Positions 61,431-64,000 of a stretch of 64,000 nucleotides of DNA are shown in pieces. The DNA is taken from contig CAYQVH010000009.1 of NCBI GenBank assembly GCA_964420975.1, forward strand, positions 1 through 64,000. The letters run 5' to 3'. Under the pieces are notes generated by a model that was given only the letters and a program-made list of their open reading frames with translations, searched no databases and was not told the origin of the DNA. Position numbers and translations under genes: made by a program. The stretch's first letter is position 1, and each line of letters begins with the position of its first letter. This DNA comes from Accumulibacter sp964420975. GTDB lineage: Bacteria > Pseudomonadota > Gammaproteobacteria > Burkholderiales > Rhodocyclaceae.

Positions 61431-64000
61431 GATTCCGATCGCTGACCTCGGCCGAAGAGCAGCTTCTTGAATACAAGGCCATTCTCGATCATTCGGGGAT
61501 CGCGGTCGTCTGCACGCGTAACCGCCACGTCTATCGCTGCAATCCCCGCGCCGAACAGCTTTTCGGCTGGCCAGCCGGCGAGTTGGTCGGCCAGCCGGAC
61601 ACCGTTTTTCTCCCCCGGAACGAATCGGGCGCGAGCTTGCGCGACTACGCCCTGCCCCGGCTGCGCGCCGGCGAAATCGTCGATCTCGAAACCCGCCTGG
61701 CGCGTCACGATGGCAGCAGTTTTCTGGTTCACTTGATCGCGCATGCGATCGACCCGGCGACGCGTCACTCGGGTACCGTCTGGATCGTTCGCGACATTAC
61801 GGAGGAAGTCCAGCGCCGCGAGACCACCGCGCGTCTCTTGCGCGAGCAACAGTTGATCTTCGAAAACGCCGAGGCCGGCATCGTCGTCCTTCGCGGCAGG
61901 ATCATCCAGCGCTGCAATCGCCGCTTCACCGAACTTCTCGGCTACACGCAAGAGGAGCTGGTCGGTCAGTCGACACGACTCTATTACCCAAGCGAAGAAC
62001 TCTGGCTCGAAACCGGCCGGCGGGCCTACGCCGCGATCGCCGAAACGGGAACCTACCGCGGCGAAGTGGTCTTCCATCGCCGTAGCGGCGAGCCCTTCAC
62101 CTGCCTGATCACCGGCAGCATGGTGGACCCGGCGAATAGCGAAGAGGGGTTCATCTGGCTGTACGAGGACATCAGCGAAAAACTCGCCGCCAGCGCCGCG
62201 ATCAATGCCCTGCTGCGCGAGCAGACGCTGATTTTCGAAGGCGCGCCGATCGGTATCGCCTTCCTGCGCCATCGTGTCATCCAGCGCTGCAACCCGAGCC
62301 TCGAACGAATCTTCGGCTACTCGCACGGTGAACTGATCGGTCAGTCGACCCGCGCCTTGTTCGCCAGCGAAGCGGACTGGCGCGACAAGGGCGAGAAAGC
62401 GCGCCGCGACATCGAGCGGAATGGCCGCTTCGTCGGTGAAATCGAGTATCGCAAAGCCGACGGCACGCCGATCTGGTGCCAGGTCAGCGGCAGTCTCGCC
62501 GATCCGGCGAACCACGAGGCCGGCCACATCTGGCTGTTCGAAGACGTTACCGATCGGCTCCGCGCCAATCGGGCGCTGGCTGCGCTGCTGCGCGAGCAAA
62601 CGCTGATTTTCGAGCGCGCACCGATGGGCATCGCGTTTCTCCGCGATCGGGTCATTAAGCGCTGTAACCCGAGTTTCGAGCGGATCTTCGGCCATCCGCC
62701 GGGATCCCTGATCGGGGCGCCGGTACAGGTCTGTTTCGCCAGCGAGGAGGCGTGGCGCGAGGCCGGCGAACGGGCTTACGCGGAAATCACCGTTGCCGGC
62801 CGATTCCTCAGCGAGATCGAGTATTGCAAAGCCGATGGCACGCCGATCTGGTGCCAGGTGACCGGAAGTCTCCTCGATCCGGCCAACCCGGAGGAAGGCT
62901 ACGTCTGGCTATTCGAGGACGTCACCGCTCGTCGCGCCGCAGAAGAAGCCCTGGTCGAAAGCCTTTGGGAGCAACAGCTGATCTTCGACAACGCGATGAT
63001 CGGCATTTCGTACCAGCGGGAAAGAACGATCCTGCGCTGCAACCGCCGCTTCGAAGAGATTTTCGGCTATCCAATCGGTGGTCTGGCCGGTCAGTCAACC
63101 CGTATTCTCTTCGCCACGAATGACGACTGGGAAGCAGCCGGACGTCAGGTGTACGGCGTCGACCGGACCAGCAAGGCGTTCGACGGCGAGCTGGTGTTCT
63201 GCCGGCGTGACGGCACGCCGATCCGTATCCACACCATTGGCCGGACGATCGAGGAGGACCAGGGCAGCGACGTCTGGATCTGGACGCACGAGGACGTCAC
63301 CGCGCAGCGGGCGGCCGAGCAGGCGTTGCGGCAAAGCCACGTCGAACTCGAGCAGCGGGTCGCCGAACGCACGCGCGAACTCTCGCAGCAACTGCATTTC
63401 ATGCGTCAGTTGGTGGAAGCCATCCCTGGGCCGGTCTTCTACACCGATCGACAAGGGCGCTGTCTGGGCTGCAACCAGGCTTTGCTCGAACTGGTCGGCA
63501 AGTCGCGCGAATCGGTCGTCGGCCACAGAACGACCGAGTTCGCGACGGCCGGTCTGGTCACCACGTCGCTCCTCGTCGATGACGATAGCGAAGCGGCCGG
63601 CCCCCTGGTCTACGAGTCGCAGCTGAACGATGCAGCCGGCAACCGTCATGACGTCATGGTGCACACAGCGCCCTACGGTGAGCGCGGCGAACCCGGAGGG
63701 CTGGTCTGCGTCATGCTCGATATTACCGAGCGCAAGCGGATGGAGGTGCGCCTGCAGCAAGCGGCAACGGTTTTCGACAGCAGCGCGGAAGGCATTACGA
63801 TCACTGCACCCGACGGCACGATTATTGCCGTCAACCGGGCGTTTACCGACATCACCGGCTATACCCAGGAGGAGGTCATCGGTCGCCGCCCGCAGCTGCT
63901 GTGGTCAGGACTGCACGACGCGTCGTTCTACCGTGAAATGTGGCAGACGCTGGCGGCGAAGGGCCGGTGGCGCGGCGAGCTGTGGAGTCGTCGCCAAGAA
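61427..64000 (+). CDS. Multi-PAS sensor protein, 3' end outside window
   Basis: The open frame runs from ATG 61427 to the window end (858 codons so far). It holds at least seven PAS domains in a row: one near residues 10-130, four closely similar copies of about 127 residues (LIFENAEAGIVVL, LIFEGAPIGIAFL, LIFERAPMGIAFL, LIFDNAMIGISYQ), a coiled coil (VELEQRVAERTRELSQQL) and two more PAS domains (LVEAIPGPVFYTD; VFDSSAEGITIT). No output domain is reached; by analogy a GGDEF, EAL or histidine kinase domain is expected beyond. No membrane segment is seen, so sensing is cytoplasmic. Confidence 0.85.
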   Translation, partial: MRFRSLTSAEEQLLEYKAILDHSGIAVVCTRNRHVYRCNPRAEQLFGWPAGELVGQPDTVFLPRNESGASLRDYALPRLRAGEIVDLETRLARHDGSSFLVHLIAHAIDPATRHSGTVWIVRDITEEVQRRETTARLLREQQLIFENAEAGIVVLRGRIIQRCNRRFTELLGYTQEELVGQSTRLYYPSEELWLETGRRAYAAIAETGTYRGEVVFHRRSGEPFTCLITGSMVDPANSEEGFIWLYEDISEKLAASAAINALLREQTLIFEGAPIGIAFLRHRVIQRCNPSLERIFGYSHGELIGQSTRALFASEADWRDKGEKARRDIERNGRFVGEIEYRKADGTPIWCQVSGSLADPANHEAGHIWLFEDVTDRLRANRALAALLREQTLIFERAPMGIAFLRDRVIKRCNPSFERIFGHPPGSLIGAPVQVCFASEEAWREAGERAYAEITVAGRFLSEIEYCKADGTPIWCQVTGSLLDPANPEEGYVWLFEDVTARRAAEEALVESLWEQQLIFDNAMIGISYQRERTILRCNRRFEEIFGYPIGGLAGQSTRILFATNDDWEAAGRQVYGVDRTSKAFDGELVFCRRDGTPIRIHTIGRTIEEDQGSDVWIWTHEDVTAQRAAEQALRQSHVELEQRVAERTRELSQQLHFMRQLVEAIPGPVFYTDRQGRCLGCNQALLELVGKSRESVVGHRTTEFATAGLVTTSLLVDDDSEAAGPLVYESQLNDAAGNRHDVMVHTAPYGERGEPGGLVCVMLDITERKRMEVRLQQAATVFDSSAEGITITAPDGTIIAVNRAFTDITGYTQEEVIGRRPQLLWSGLHDASFYREMWQTLAAKGRWRGELWSRRQE

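Overview
The window looks like chromosome from a denitrifying betaproteobacterium of the Rhodocyclales type. It is GC-rich and carries a nirSMC cluster, queA and tgt of proteobacterial type, and many c-di-GMP and two-component genes. It also has the glyoxylate-assimilation half of the 3-hydroxypropionate bicycle, a combination I associate with Candidatus Accumulibacter. That organism assignment is inference; no rRNA or marker tree was available.

Region 1 (1-6290) is signalling: an HD-GYP regulator, a REC-PAS-GGDEF regulator, and on the other strand a PstS-like binding protein followed by a BarA-like hybrid kinase. Region 2 (6291-16680) is mixed housekeeping: a decayed AhpD-like peroxidase gene, a dienelactone hydrolase, a Gly/Cys-tailed protein, succinate-semialdehyde dehydrogenase, an NlpC/P60 lipoprotein, a CPA2 antiporter, a radical SAM-sirtuin pair behind a perfect palindrome, DUF4337 and a metallophosphoesterase lipoprotein. 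Region 3 (16681-23249) is a four-gene minus-strand operon: kinase, receiver, REC-PAS-GGDEF and PAS-GGDEF-EAL. Region 4 (23617-27990) holds a WYL regulator, a 58-residue small protein, a BT1-type transporter and glycerate 2-kinase. Region 5 (28023-31596) is nirS-nirM-nirC with a divergent uroporphyrinogen methyltransferase and a perfect FNR/DNR box between them. A MenA-like prenyltransferase and tRNA-Leu(CAA) follow.

Region 6 (32799-54038) is flanked by the queuosine genes queA and tgt, which are often neighbours. Here about 19 kb separates them. It holds a large SNF2 ATPase, a complete cluster meh / smtA-smtB-mct-mcl-mch, a four-gene 2-oxoacid oxidoreductase with a fused GltD-ferredoxin subunit, and pyruvate phosphate dikinase. 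Together these can turn glyoxylate plus propionyl-CoA into acetyl-CoA plus pyruvate, then link pyruvate to acetyl-CoA and to phosphoenolpyruvate.

Region 7 (54057-59629) is the most unusual part. It is a promoter-led three-gene operon encoding a nucleoside-phosphorylase-like protein with an uncharacterised C-terminal region, a MoxR-type AAA+ ATPase, and an 897-residue protein with a SAV_2336-like N-terminus and a C-terminal formylglycine-generating-enzyme (C-type-lectin fold) domain. It resembles NTPase-driven conflict (immunity) systems. The lectin-fold tail ends in a segment and paired GC hairpins that look like a diversity-generating-retroelement target. No template repeat or reverse transcriptase lies in the window. 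Region 8 (59858-64000) is argB, a HAD pyrimidine nucleotidase and a multi-PAS sensor that runs off the end.
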